Source: UBA5078 sp964538025 (lineage in GTDB: Bacteria > Pseudomonadota > Gammaproteobacteria > Pseudomonadales > Pseudohongiellaceae). Taken from it: a stretch of 64,000 bases of DNA. The first letter of the stretch is position 1; each line of letters begins with the position of its first letter. The notes beneath the pieces were generated by a model that did no database searches, was not told where the DNA came from, and saw only the letters and a list, made by a program, of their open reading frames with translations. Shown piece by piece: positions 25,175 through 33,769 of this stretch. The position numbers and the translations under genes are program-made. Location: NCBI GenBank assembly GCA_964538025.1, contig CAZICZ010000009.1, positions 90,482 to 154,481 on the forward strand, written 5' to 3'.

Positions 25175-26019
25175 ACTGGCAGGAGGAGCAGGCACAATTC
25201 TGGGCATGGATCAGCCGACCGCAGGACCTGGGCGACAGCGCCGACGCCATCGCCGCGGTATTGGCCCCGCACGCCCATCTGAGTCAGGCTGAGGCATTGT
25301 CGATCTACAACAACGCGTATCACCAGCGTCTGGTCGAGGTCTCGAGCGCGCTGTTTCCCGTGCTGTACCACACCCTCGGGAAAGACCTCTACACGCGATT
25401 GTGGATCGACTATATCGGGAAGTTCCCGCCACGCCACGGGCCAATTCACCGCATCGGCGACACGTTTGCCTCCTTCGTGCGCACCCACCCTGTTTTTAGC
25501 GCCCTGCCGGCGGTGGCCGACATCGTGCAGCTGGAGTCTCTGCTGGGGCAGCTTTTCGATCGACCCGACGAGACAGCCTTCACGCAGGAGGACCTGAAAA
25601 ACGTCCCACCGTCCGCCTGGCCTTCCCTGCGCTGGCAGGCGAAGCAGGACTGGGCTCTCTTTTTCAGTCCCTTCAATCTGGAACTCTATTGGCGCGAGAT
25701 GCAGGCCTTTCGAGAACGGGGAGGAGAACCCGGTGCCACGCCGTTTTCGCTGGCGGCGCTGACCCCGTTACCAGCACCCTCCACGCCGAATTTCCTGGTG
25801 TTCCGGCAACATTTAACGATGCATTTCCAACAGATTCGCCCCGAATTTTCCGCGTTTCTGCTGGGGATTTCCGAAGGCGAGAATTTCGCGGTCCTGTGTC
25901 AACGGCTTGCGGAGCGCTTCCCCGAGCAGGACACGGCCCCCCTCAGCCTGCGACTGTTGCTTCGCGCGATGGAGCTGGAGCTGTTGACACTGTCCGCTGC
26001 GCCGCAAACCTTGTCGTAA
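25171..26019 (+). CDS. bufC: DUF2063 partner protein of the MNIO enzyme
   Basis: 282 residues. N-terminal DUF2063 domain with QAEALSIYNNAYHQRLVEVSSALFPVLYHTLGKDLY and the FASFVRTHP segment. The C-terminal half (about 150-282) is the winged-helix-like extension seen in BufC/HvfC proteins, with FLVFRQHLTMHFQQI and FSAFLLGISEGENF. These proteins act with DUF692 enzymes, probably presenting the precursor. Translation is coupled to bufB. No transporter or sigma factor gene accompanies the cassette, so export of the precursor is expected to use Sec. Confidence 0.9.
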   Translation: MNWQEEQAQFWAWISRPQDLGDSADAIAAVLAPHAHLSQAEALSIYNNAYHQRLVEVSSALFPVLYHTLGKDLYTRLWIDYIGKFPPRHGPIHRIGDTFASFVRTHPVFSALPAVADIVQLESLLGQLFDRPDETAFTQEDLKNVPPSAWPSLRWQAKQDWALFFSPFNLELYWREMQAFRERGGEPGATPFSLAALTPLPAPSTPNFLVFRQHLTMHFQQIRPEFSAFLLGISEGENFAVLCQRLAERFPEQDTAPLSLRLLLRAMELELLTLSAAPQTLS

Positions 26020-26140
26020 CAGAGGCTTAGTGCTATCTTTGCCGCCCCTTTTCGATTGAATTGTAAACTCCTGATATTTCAACAAAAGCTACAACAAACT
26101 CTGGCGGCATCCTGATCGCAGCACCGCATAGGCAGAATTC

Positions 26141-27781
26141 GTGTCCCACATCCCCCGGCTCCTGAAACTTGTCAACACCGCTGCGCGCTACGGGCTCGAC
26201 GAGGTGTCGCCGGCCGTAAGACCGCGAGGCCTGATGGGACTGCTGTTTCGCGCATGGAGCGCCTTGTGGGCGTGGCACCCCGACCGCCGTCATCCTCCCG
26301 AGGTCCGCCTTCGCCTGGCACTCGAATCCCTCGGCCCGATCACCATCAAGTTTGGACAACTGCTCTCCACCCGCCGGGACTTTCTGCCCGACGCTTTGGC
26401 GGATGAGCTGCAAAGCCTGCAGGACCGCGTTCCCGGCTTCACGTCGCCGTCCATTCAGACCCTGGTCGAGCAGGCCCTGGGACAGCCGTGGCAGACATAC
26501 TTTTCGGAACTGGACACCCAGGCCTTGGCGTCCGCTTCCGTTGCGCAGGTGCACTGCGCGCGCCTGATCAGTGGCGAGGAAGTGGTGCTCAAAGTCATCC
26601 GCCCCGGCATCGAGAAGACCATTGCCGAAGATATTCAGGTCTTGAAATGGCTGGCCGCCCTTGTTGAGCGCTTCGTACCGGTGGGGCGACGGCTCAGACC
26701 ACGCGAAGTCGTGGACGACTACGAAAAAATTATTCTGGACGAACTGAACCTGTTGGCCGAAGGGGCTAATGCCAGTCAGTTACGGCGCAATTTCGAACAC
26801 TCCTCCCAACTGTACGTGCCGCGTGTTTACTGGGAATACACCCGGAAGAACCTGCTCGTCATGGAGCGCATCTATGGCACGCCAGTAGCGGATATCGAGG
26901 CCCTGAAGGCACGTGGCGTGAATCTGAAAAAACTGGCGGAAACCGGGGTGGAGATCTTTTTCACACAGGTGTTCAACCACAGCTTCTTCCACGCCGACAT
27001 GCACCCGGGCAATATTTTTGTTGCCCTGCACAGTCCGGAGAACCCGCAGTACATTGCGATTGACTGCGCCATCATCGGATCCTTGAGCCGTGAAGATCAG
27101 CAGTATCTCGCGCGCAATTTGCTGGCCATTTTCAAACGGGATTATCGCAAGGTAGCCCAACTACACGTGGAATGCGGATGGGTCCCCAAAGAGACCCGGG
27201 TCCACGAATTCGAAGCGGCCATGCGTTCGGTCTGTGAACCCATTTTTGAAAAACCTTTGCGAGACATTTCATTCGGCTTTCTGTTGGTCCAGCTGTTTCA
27301 AACAGCGGGGCGTTTTAACATGGAAGTGCAACCATCGCTGGTGCTGCTCCAGAAAACGCTGCTCAATGTAGAAGGCCTGGGTCGTCAGTTGTACCCCGAA
27401 CTGGACCTGTGGACGACGGCATTTCCTTTCCTCGAAGACTGGAACCGACGTCGCATGCTGCCGAGCACCCTGTTCAATGCCCTTAAGGACAATGTTCCAG
27501 ATTGGATAGAGCAGCTGCCGTATCTCCCGCAGTTGATGATCGATACGCTGACGCAGGCGCAGAATCTCAGCGCCATCAATGCCTCTCTCGAGGCCCGGTT
27601 GGCGGCGGAGCAGGCACGTGAAAAAGCCACACGCCGGCGGGATCGGATGGCCGGAGGTCTGTTCCTGGTGGCAAGCATCGCGGGACTGCTGCCCCCCTTT
27701 GTTTCCCTGCTCAACGGCCTGCCATTGTGGAGTTTTCTCAGTGCTGGAGCAGCGGTTTACCTTTTGTGTTTTAAACGCTGA
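26141..27781 (+). CDS. ubiB: ubiquinone biosynthesis atypical kinase UbiB
   Basis: 546 residues, starting at GTG 26141. ADCK/ABC1 family. The KxGQ motif is in IKFGQLLSTRRDFLP, the Ala-rich loop ALASASVAQVH replaces a P-loop, the ATP lysine is in VVLKVIRP, and catalytic motifs are HADMHPGNIF and AIDCAIIG. Two C-terminal membrane helices (about 505-543) anchor it. It is needed for coenzyme Q synthesis, probably by extracting lipid intermediates from the membrane. The 121-base gap after bufC is AT-richer than its surroundings and may hold a promoter. Confidence 0.97.
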   Translation: MSHIPRLLKLVNTAARYGLDEVSPAVRPRGLMGLLFRAWSALWAWHPDRRHPPEVRLRLALESLGPITIKFGQLLSTRRDFLPDALADELQSLQDRVPGFTSPSIQTLVEQALGQPWQTYFSELDTQALASASVAQVHCARLISGEEVVLKVIRPGIEKTIAEDIQVLKWLAALVERFVPVGRRLRPREVVDDYEKIILDELNLLAEGANASQLRRNFEHSSQLYVPRVYWEYTRKNLLVMERIYGTPVADIEALKARGVNLKKLAETGVEIFFTQVFNHSFFHADMHPGNIFVALHSPENPQYIAIDCAIIGSLSREDQQYLARNLLAIFKRDYRKVAQLHVECGWVPKETRVHEFEAAMRSVCEPIFEKPLRDISFGFLLVQLFQTAGRFNMEVQPSLVLLQKTLLNVEGLGRQLYPELDLWTTAFPFLEDWNRRRMLPSTLFNALKDNVPDWIEQLPYLPQLMIDTLTQAQNLSAINASLEARLAAEQAREKATRRRDRMAGGLFLVASIAGLLPPFVSLLNGLPLWSFLSAGAAVYLLCFKR

Positions 27782-27799
27782 CATAGCATACTAGCGCGC

Positions 27800-28228
27800 A
27801 TGAAAGTGGCTGCAGATACAGGCTTACAAGGCTCCTGGCTGGATCAGGTGAAGTGGAATGACGAGGGCCTGGTGCCTGTCATCACTCAGGATTTCCGGTC
27901 GCGTCGCGTGTTGACACATGCCTGGCTCAATCGGGAAGCCTTGTCGCTGGCCGTCACCGAAGGGCGAGCCATTTACTGGTCACGTTCCCGACAGAAACTC
28001 TGGCGCAAAGGTGAAGAATCCGGGCATATCCAGAAGCTGCACGATGTGTTTCTGGACTGCGATGGCGATACCGTGTGTTATGCCGTCGAACAATTGGGCG
28101 GAATTGCCTGTCACACCGGCCGCGAAAGTTGCTTCTATCGCAAACTGACTCCTGCGGGATGGCACATTGTCGACCCGGTTCTCAAAGCCCCTGAAGAAAT
28201 CTACACGCGTCAGGAGGCACATTCATGA
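27800..28228 (+). CDS. hisI: phosphoribosyl-AMP cyclohydrolase
   Basis: 142 residues. Opens the purine ring of PR-AMP in the third step of histidine synthesis, using Zn and Mg. Signature residues are in WLNREALSLAVTEGRAIYWSRSRQKLWRKGEESGH, the metal-ligand DCDGDTVCYAVEQLGG and the Cys in CHTGRESCFYR. It is a separate protein from HisE (fused in enterobacteria), with a 4-base ATGA overlap. It starts 18 bases after ubiB. Confidence 0.96.
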   Translation: MKVAADTGLQGSWLDQVKWNDEGLVPVITQDFRSRRVLTHAWLNREALSLAVTEGRAIYWSRSRQKLWRKGEESGHIQKLHDVFLDCDGDTVCYAVEQLGGIACHTGRESCFYRKLTPAGWHIVDPVLKAPEEIYTRQEAHS

Positions 28229-28584
28229 ACAAGGAAGCGGCGACGGGCATGGACGATGTGCTGATGGCACTGCACGACATTCTGGAACAGCGCAAGTCAG
28301 CGGATGCCTCGACATCGTACGTTGCAAGCCTGCACAAGAAAGGCCTGAACAAAATACTGGAAAAAATCGGGGAAGAGGCAACGGAAACCATCCTCGCCGC
28401 GAAGGATCATCCTTCCGGCCCCAACGGTGAGAATCTCATCAAGGAAACAGCCGATCTGTGGTTTCACAGCATGGTCATGCTCAGCCATGTGGGCCTTGGA
28501 CCGGAAGATGTACTGGAAGAACTGCGAAAAAGATTCAATATTTCAGGGCTGGCGGAAAAGGCAGCACGCACACAATCTGATTGA
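28225..28584 (+). CDS. hisE: phosphoribosyl-ATP pyrophosphatase
   Basis: 119 residues. All-alpha MazG-like fold that hydrolyses PR-ATP to PR-AMP, the second step of histidine synthesis. Motifs are SYVASLHKKGLNKILEKIGEEATETILAAKD (metal-binding EExxE) and the ETADLWFHSMVML helix. It is coupled to hisI and precedes tatA by about 60 bases. Confidence 0.96.
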   Translation: MNKEAATGMDDVLMALHDILEQRKSADASTSYVASLHKKGLNKILEKIGEEATETILAAKDHPSGPNGENLIKETADLWFHSMVMLSHVGLGPEDVLEELRKRFNISGLAEKAARTQSD

Positions 28585-28646
28585 GAGCATAGACCCCGTG
28601 AGCACGGGCACATCGCTCTGATCACACAACACTTTTGGAGGCGACA

Positions 28647-28868
28647 ATGGGTTTAGGTGGAATTGGCATTTGGCAACTGATCATCATTCTGGTGATTGTG
28701 GTCATGTTGTTCGGCACGAAAAAACTGCGCAATCTGGGTTCCGATCTCGGTGGCGCGCTGAAGGGTTTCAAGAGCGCCATGAAAGACGATGACGAGGCGA
28801 GCTCCGACTCGGTCAGCAAGAAAGTGAGCGAGGAAGAATCGACAAAATCCGAGAAGAGCGATTCTTAA
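28647..28868 (+). CDS. tatA: Sec-independent protein translocase subunit TatA
   Basis: 73 residues, from ATG 28647 behind GGAGG. One membrane helix (IGIWQLIIILVIVVMLFG), the hinge FGTKKLRNLGSDLGGALKGFK that forms the amphipathic helix, and a charged Ser/Glu/Lys tail. It oligomerises to form the pathway for folded, twin-arginine substrates. It is the first gene of tatABC. Confidence 0.97.
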   Translation: MGLGGIGIWQLIIILVIVVMLFGTKKLRNLGSDLGGALKGFKSAMKDDDEASSDSVSKKVSEEESTKSEKSDS

Positions 28869-28941
28869 TATCCGCACTTCCCTTTTGTCCGCGCAGGGAA
28901 CCGTTCGCCCTGTCCACTCCTTTTGATGCCGGAATAAACGC

Positions 28942-29529
28942 ATGTTTGATATTGGTTTCATGGAACTGGTGCTGATCAGCGTTGTCGCGCTGATCGTCGT
29001 AGGTCCGGAACGACTGCCTGGTGCGATTCGAACGGCAACTCTGTGGATCGGACGCGCCAAGCGAAGTTTCAATCAGGTAAAGGCCGAGATTGAAAAAGAA
29101 ATCAATGCCGACGAGATCAAGCGACAGCTGCACAATGAATCCATCCTGGCGGATCTCAAGAAAGCAAAAACCCAGGCGAACAAACTGGTTGAGAACACGC
29201 GCCAGAATCTCGACAAGATCAACGCGGACGTCAATGCCAGTCTGAAGCAAGAAGAGGCGGCCTTGCATGAGGCCGTCACACGCGAGCCCCCCTCGGCTCA
29301 CACGCCTCCCACCACTCCCGTCGCTAAGGCGGACACCGAGTCCGACGTTTCTCCTGAGGACGCGCAAGAGAGCGCCTTGCCTCACGAGGAGGAAACCGCT
29401 CCGGTGGAAGAAGGGCCAGTCGTGGACTTTTACAACAATCCGCCGACAGGAAATGTGCGTGTGACCGGGCGCTTGTTTGAACCCACCAGCTCACTCGACG
29501 ATGAAACGGATTCGGGACGCCGCTCATGA
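28942..29529 (+). CDS. tatB: Sec-independent protein translocase subunit TatB
   Basis: 195 residues. An N-terminal helix with MFDIGFMELVLISVVALIVVGPERLP is the conserved TatB start with the GPERLP hinge, then an amphipathic helix and a long charged, Pro-rich cytoplasmic tail. With TatC it forms the receptor for twin-arginine signal peptides. The stop overlaps the tatC start by ATGA. Confidence 0.96.
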   Translation: MFDIGFMELVLISVVALIVVGPERLPGAIRTATLWIGRAKRSFNQVKAEIEKEINADEIKRQLHNESILADLKKAKTQANKLVENTRQNLDKINADVNASLKQEEAALHEAVTREPPSAHTPPTTPVAKADTESDVSPEDAQESALPHEEETAPVEEGPVVDFYNNPPTGNVRVTGRLFEPTSSLDDETDSGRRS

Positions 29530-30293
29530 GTGACAAGCCCACCCCTGATACCGGCGCCGAGCTGACGATTGTTGATCACTTGATCGAACTGCGAGATCGC
29601 ATCATCAAATCGCTGATGGCGATTCTGATTCTGTTTCTGTCCCTGTTTTATTTTTCCAATGACATTTACACCTTTGTCGCCACTCCCCTGATTTCGGTGT
29701 TGCCAGAGAATATGGGCATGATTGCGATCGATCCAACGTCGCCATTTTTCGCGCCCTTCAAACTCACCTTTTACGTATCACTTTTTTTATCTGCGCCTTA
29801 CATCCTGTATCAGCTCTGGTCCTTCATTGCACCCGGTCTCTATCAGAGCGAGAAAGCCCTCGCGATTCCGCTGTTCATTTCAAGCGTCGTGCTCTTCTAC
29901 GCGGGCATCGCCTTTGCCTACTATGTCCTGTTCGGGTTTGTCTTTGCCTTTTTTGTTTCCGTCGCGCCCGAAGGCATAATGGTGACGCCGGACATCAACA
30001 GTTTTCTGAGTTTCGCGCTCGCCATTTTTTTTGCGTTCGGCATGGCGTTTGAAATCCCCATTGCTGTCTTCCTGCTGATCTGGGCGGGGATCGTGGAACC
30101 GGAAGATCTGGTGGCCAAGCGGCCTTATGTGATCGTGGGATGTTTTGTTATCGGGATGTTGCTGACGCCACCTGACCCCTTTACGCAGTCCATGCTGGCG
30201 ATCCCCATGTGGATGCTCTTTGAAGTAGGTATTTTCTTTGGCCGTTTCGTGAAACGAAAACAGGCGCGCGAGGACGATACCCAGAACGGGTAG
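29526..30293 (+). CDS. tatC: Sec-independent protein translocase subunit TatC
   Basis: 255 residues, six membrane helices. The N-terminal IVDHLIELRDRIIKS is the conserved signal-peptide recognition segment. APKL-like FFAPFKLTFYVSLFLSAPYI and FALAIFFAFGMAFEIPIAV are also typical. It is convergent with dtd, with only 8 bases between stops and no hairpin seen. Confidence 0.97.
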   Translation: MSDKPTPDTGAELTIVDHLIELRDRIIKSLMAILILFLSLFYFSNDIYTFVATPLISVLPENMGMIAIDPTSPFFAPFKLTFYVSLFLSAPYILYQLWSFIAPGLYQSEKALAIPLFISSVVLFYAGIAFAYYVLFGFVFAFFVSVAPEGIMVTPDINSFLSFALAIFFAFGMAFEIPIAVFLLIWAGIVEPEDLVAKRPYVIVGCFVIGMLLTPPDPFTQSMLAIPMWMLFEVGIFFGRFVKRKQAREDDTQNG

Positions 30294-30301
30294 ACTTTCT
30301 C

Positions 30302-30742
30302 TTACGTGGTCCGCAGGGTAAAGGTAACCGGGCCGTCATTTTCCAGTGCAATTTTCATGTCTGCCCCGAAACGCCCCGTGTGAACATTCGCCGTGGCGGC
30401 TCTGGCCTGCGACACCAGATAGTCATACAGTTTTTCGGCCTCCGCTGGGGGCATGGCGCTTGAAAAACTTGGACGAAGCCCTTTATCGGTACTTGCAGCA
30501 AGGGTGAATTGCGAGACGATCAGGAGTCCTCCCCCGATGTCCGCAAGAGACAAATTCATCCGCGCCTCTGCGTCCGGAAACACACGATAGTGAAGCAGCT
30601 TGTGCAAGAGCTTGTCTGCCTTTTGCGCGTTGTCATCCTTTTCTATCCCCACCAGCACCAGCAGCCCGCGCTCAATGCGCGCCGTGCAGTATCCATCGAT
30701 GCTCACCTGCGCCCAATTGACGCGCTGCAGAACACCGATCAT
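30302..30742 (-). CDS. dtd: D-aminoacyl-tRNA deacylase
   Basis: 146 residues. Removes D-amino acids (and Gly) from mischarged tRNA. The catalytic pocket motifs are SQFTLAAS (the SQFTL motif) and the cross-subunit NDGPVTF (Gly-cisPro). It starts MIGVLQRVNWAQVSIDG as in homologues. The start overlaps the stop of pip by 4 bases (ATGA). Confidence 0.97.
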   Translation of the reverse strand: MIGVLQRVNWAQVSIDGYCTARIERGLLVLVGIEKDDNAQKADKLLHKLLHYRVFPDAEARMNLSLADIGGGLLIVSQFTLAASTDKGLRPSFSSAMPPAEAEKLYDYLVSQARAATANVHTGRFGADMKIALENDGPVTFTLRTT

Positions 30743-31704
30743 GCCAACGACTCTCGCTTCAGCCTGTGCGCCATCTCCTGGGTTGCGCGGATCAGTGCGT
30801 CGGTATTGCCCGGCTCGAAGGCGGAATGACCGGCATCGCGCACGATGTACAGATCTGACTCAGGCCACAGCGCATGCAAGGCGGTGGCGTTGTCAACGGG
30901 ACAGACCACGTCATAGCGTCCATGAACTATGATGCCCGGGATGCCTTCCAGACGTGAGGCATTGGCGAGAATCTGGTTTTCCGCCATAAAACAGTGATTC
31001 ACAAAATAGTGCGCTTCGATGCGCGCCATCGCGATGGCGAAATGCGGGTCAACAAAACGGTCTACCACGTGCTGATTGGGCCGCAGCGTCGAGCAGACGC
31101 CTTCCCAGTGCGACCAGATTTTCGCGGCCGCCATGCGGGCAATTTCATCGTGCCCGATCAGGCGCCGGTGATAGGCCGCAATCATGTCATCACGTTCTTC
31201 TTCCGGAATGTGCGTGAAATACTCGTTCCAATAATCGGGGAAAATCCGGCTGGCACCGTCCTGATAGAACCATAACAGGTCTTCCCTTCTGCACAGGAAA
31301 ATGCCGCGCAGCACCATCGCCAGCACACGCTCGGGATGTGTCTGCGAATAGACCAAACTCAGGGTGGATCCCCAGGAGCCGCCGAACAGCATCCAGCGGT
31401 CGATCTGAAGATATGCGCGGATGGCTTCCATATCTGCCACCAGCGCCTGCGTGTTGTTGTCCTTGAGCTCGGCATGAGGGGTGCTGCGCCCCGCCCCGCG
31501 CTGATCGAAGACGATGATGCGGTACTGCTCCGGATCGAAGAACCGGCGAGAGTTGCCATCGGTTCCACCCCCCGGTCCGCCATGGACGAAAAGCACAGGA
31601 ATGCCATCCGGATTTCCCGATTCCTCCAGATAGAGATCATGGTCATCGCTGACGCGCAGACGGTGTGTCGCCGAAGGTTTGATTTCAGGATAAAGCACTA
31701 GCAT
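30739..31704 (-). CDS. pip: proline iminopeptidase (alpha/beta hydrolase, S33)
   Basis: 321 residues. Cleaves N-terminal proline from peptides in the cytosol. It has oxyanion segment FVHGGPGGG, nucleophile elbow GGSWGSTLSL, the Asp in GRYDVVCPVDNA and the His in DAGHSAFE. The N-terminal LYLEESGNPDGIPVLF is typical of the family. It is coupled to dtd. Confidence 0.94.
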   Translation of the reverse strand: MLVLYPEIKPSATHRLRVSDDHDLYLEESGNPDGIPVLFVHGGPGGGTDGNSRRFFDPEQYRIIVFDQRGAGRSTPHAELKDNNTQALVADMEAIRAYLQIDRWMLFGGSWGSTLSLVYSQTHPERVLAMVLRGIFLCRREDLLWFYQDGASRIFPDYWNEYFTHIPEEERDDMIAAYHRRLIGHDEIARMAAAKIWSHWEGVCSTLRPNQHVVDRFVDPHFAIAMARIEAHYFVNHCFMAENQILANASRLEGIPGIIVHGRYDVVCPVDNATALHALWPESDLYIVRDAGHSAFEPGNTDALIRATQEMAHRLKRESLA

Positions 31705-31760
31705 GGGATGCCCTCATTCAGGGTGACCATGGTAGCGCAAGTCAGGCGGAGAGAGACAGA

Positions 31761-31791
31761 CCATCCCCTGCCTGCATGGTGCAGGGGATGG
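31761..31791 (-). terminator. hairpin downstream of typA
   Basis: Perfect 11-bp stem CCATCCCCTGC/GCAGGGGATGG with a 9-base loop, starting 11 bases after the typA stop. The minus-strand flank is T/C-rich rather than a T run, so termination is likely but not certain. Confidence 0.55.
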
Positions 31792-31801
31792 CGGTAAGGC
31801 A

Positions 31802-33628
31802 TCAGCCGCGCGCGGCGGAACCACGGCTAGCGCGCTTGCGCTCGTTCTCCGTCAGCAGCTTTTTGCGCAGACGAATATGGTTGGGCGTGACTTCAACCAG
31901 CTCGTCTTCTTCGATGAACTCCATGGCCTGCTCCAGAGAGTGGCGGATAGGCGGGGTCAGGATAATGTTCTCATCACTGCCGGAGGCTCGAATATTGGTG
32001 AGCTGTTTGCCTTTGGTGGGATTGACCACCAGATCGTTTTCGCGGCTGTGCAGCCCGATGATCATGCCCTCGTAGACTTCCACGTTAGGCTCCACGAACA
32101 GGCGCCCCCGTTCCTGCAGTGTAAACAGGGAATAGGCGAGCGTCTTGCCGCGCACCATGGAGACCAGTACCCCGTTTTTACGGGCACCGATTTCTCCCAT
32201 CTTCACCGGTCCGTAGTGATCAAACACGTGGTTCATCATGCCCGTGCCCGAGGTCATGCTGAGGAACTGGGAGCGGAAGCCGATGAGGCCGCGGGTAGGC
32301 ACAATGAACTTCAGGCGCACGCGCCCCTTGCCGTCCATGGTCATGTCTTGCAGGTCGGCTTTGCGCTGACCCAGCTCTTCCATCACCGCGCCCTGATGTT
32401 CTTCATCGCAATCGATGACCAGTGCCTCGTGAGGCTCCTGCAGCACACCGTCGATCTCCTGCACGATCACTTCCGGGCGTGAAATTGCCAGTTCAAACCC
32501 TTCGCGGCGCATGTTTTCGATCAACACGGACAAGTGCAATTCCCCGCGGCCGGAAACGCGGTACTTGTCCGGCGTGTCGCCCTGCTTGACGCGCAGCGCG
32601 ACGTTGTAAATCAGCTCACGGTCGAGACGGTCCTTGATATTGCGGGTAGTGACGAACTTGCCGTCCTGGCCGGCAAACGGAGAATCATTGACCTGGAAGG
32701 TCATGCTGATTGTCGGCTCGTCCACGGTGAGCGGGGGCATGGCCACCACGTGATCCGGGTCGCACAAGGTGTCCGAGATATTCAGCTTGTCGATTCCGGT
32801 AATACAGATGATCTCGCCAGCACTGGCTTCGCCGACGTCCACGCGCTCCAGCCCGAGGTGGCTTTTGACCTGCAGGATCTTGCCCTTACGCTGATTGCCC
32901 TCGCGATCAATGATAACGACCGGCATGTTTGTTTTGGCGATCCCGCCGGTGACACGCCCAATGCCGATAACGCCCACATAGCTGCTGTAGTCGAGCGCGC
33001 TGATCTGCATGCAAAAGGTTGCCGAAATGTCGACCGGTGGCGGGGGAACGCGATCAATCACCGTCTGGAACAGCGGCGTCATGTCCTTGGCAAGGGCATC
33101 CATTTCGAGGCCGGCAAAGCCGTTCAGGGCAGAGGCATACACGACGGGGAAATCAAGTTGTTCTTCGGTGGCGCCCAGGCGGTCAAACAGGTCAAAGACC
33201 TCGTTGAGAACCCAGTCGGGACGTGCGCCGTCACGATCCACCTTGTTGATGACCACGATCGGTTTCAGTCCCTGATCAAAGGCCTTCTGGGTGACGAAGC
33301 GGGTCTGAGGCATGGGGCCGTCGACCGCATCCACCAGCAGCAACACCGAGTCCACCATGGACATCACGCGCTCCACCTCACCGCCGAAGTCGGCGTGACC
33401 GGGCGTGTCGACGATATTGATATGGTAGCCCTGCCAGTTGATCGCGGTGTTCTTGGCCAGAATCGTAATGCCGCGTTCACGTTCCTGATCGTTGGAATCC
33501 ATGACCCGTTCTACCGCCTTGCCGCGATCTTCAAGCGTGCCGGACTGTTGCAGCAATTTGTCGACCAGGGTGGTCTTGCCATGGTCAACGTGGGCGATGA
33601 TGGCGATGTTGCGAATTTTCTCGATCAC
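31802..33628 (-). CDS. typA: ribosome-associated GTPase TypA/BipA
   Basis: 608 residues. Translational GTPase related to EF-G that helps ribosome assembly and stress responses. G1 AHVDHGKTTL, G3 DTPGHADF and G4 NKVD lie in the first 140 residues. EF-G-like domains follow, and then the BipA-specific C-terminal domain (LMTSGTGMMNHVFDHYGPVK-type region). It is located between trkH and pip on the same strand. Confidence 0.98.
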   Translation of the reverse strand: MIEKIRNIAIIAHVDHGKTTLVDKLLQQSGTLEDRGKAVERVMDSNDQERERGITILAKNTAINWQGYHINIVDTPGHADFGGEVERVMSMVDSVLLLVDAVDGPMPQTRFVTQKAFDQGLKPIVVINKVDRDGARPDWVLNEVFDLFDRLGATEEQLDFPVVYASALNGFAGLEMDALAKDMTPLFQTVIDRVPPPPVDISATFCMQISALDYSSYVGVIGIGRVTGGIAKTNMPVVIIDREGNQRKGKILQVKSHLGLERVDVGEASAGEIICITGIDKLNISDTLCDPDHVVAMPPLTVDEPTISMTFQVNDSPFAGQDGKFVTTRNIKDRLDRELIYNVALRVKQGDTPDKYRVSGRGELHLSVLIENMRREGFELAISRPEVIVQEIDGVLQEPHEALVIDCDEEHQGAVMEELGQRKADLQDMTMDGKGRVRLKFIVPTRGLIGFRSQFLSMTSGTGMMNHVFDHYGPVKMGEIGARKNGVLVSMVRGKTLAYSLFTLQERGRLFVEPNVEVYEGMIIGLHSRENDLVVNPTKGKQLTNIRASGSDENIILTPPIRHSLEQAMEFIEEDELVEVTPNHIRLRKKLLTENERKRASRGSAARG

Positions 33629-33769
33629 GAGCGGCTACCTGTATGGAATGCGGTGGAAGAACCTTAGGGAACACACGATGCCTGCCATGACATCAAGCAT
33701 GGCAAAAAGGGGCGGGAGTATACATGATCGCTGCCGAAGTGACTACGCCGGGGATGGGGACTGGCGCGT

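Noticed and set aside
32534..33667. Long plus-strand frame of 377 codons
   Set aside because: It is antisense to typA, whose GTPase motifs are certain; such long antisense frames are common in GC-rich genes.
33683..33704. Hairpin TGCCATG/CATGGCA between trkH and typA as a terminator
   Set aside because: On the transcribed (minus) strand the T tract precedes the hairpin, so it cannot work as an intrinsic terminator for trkH.
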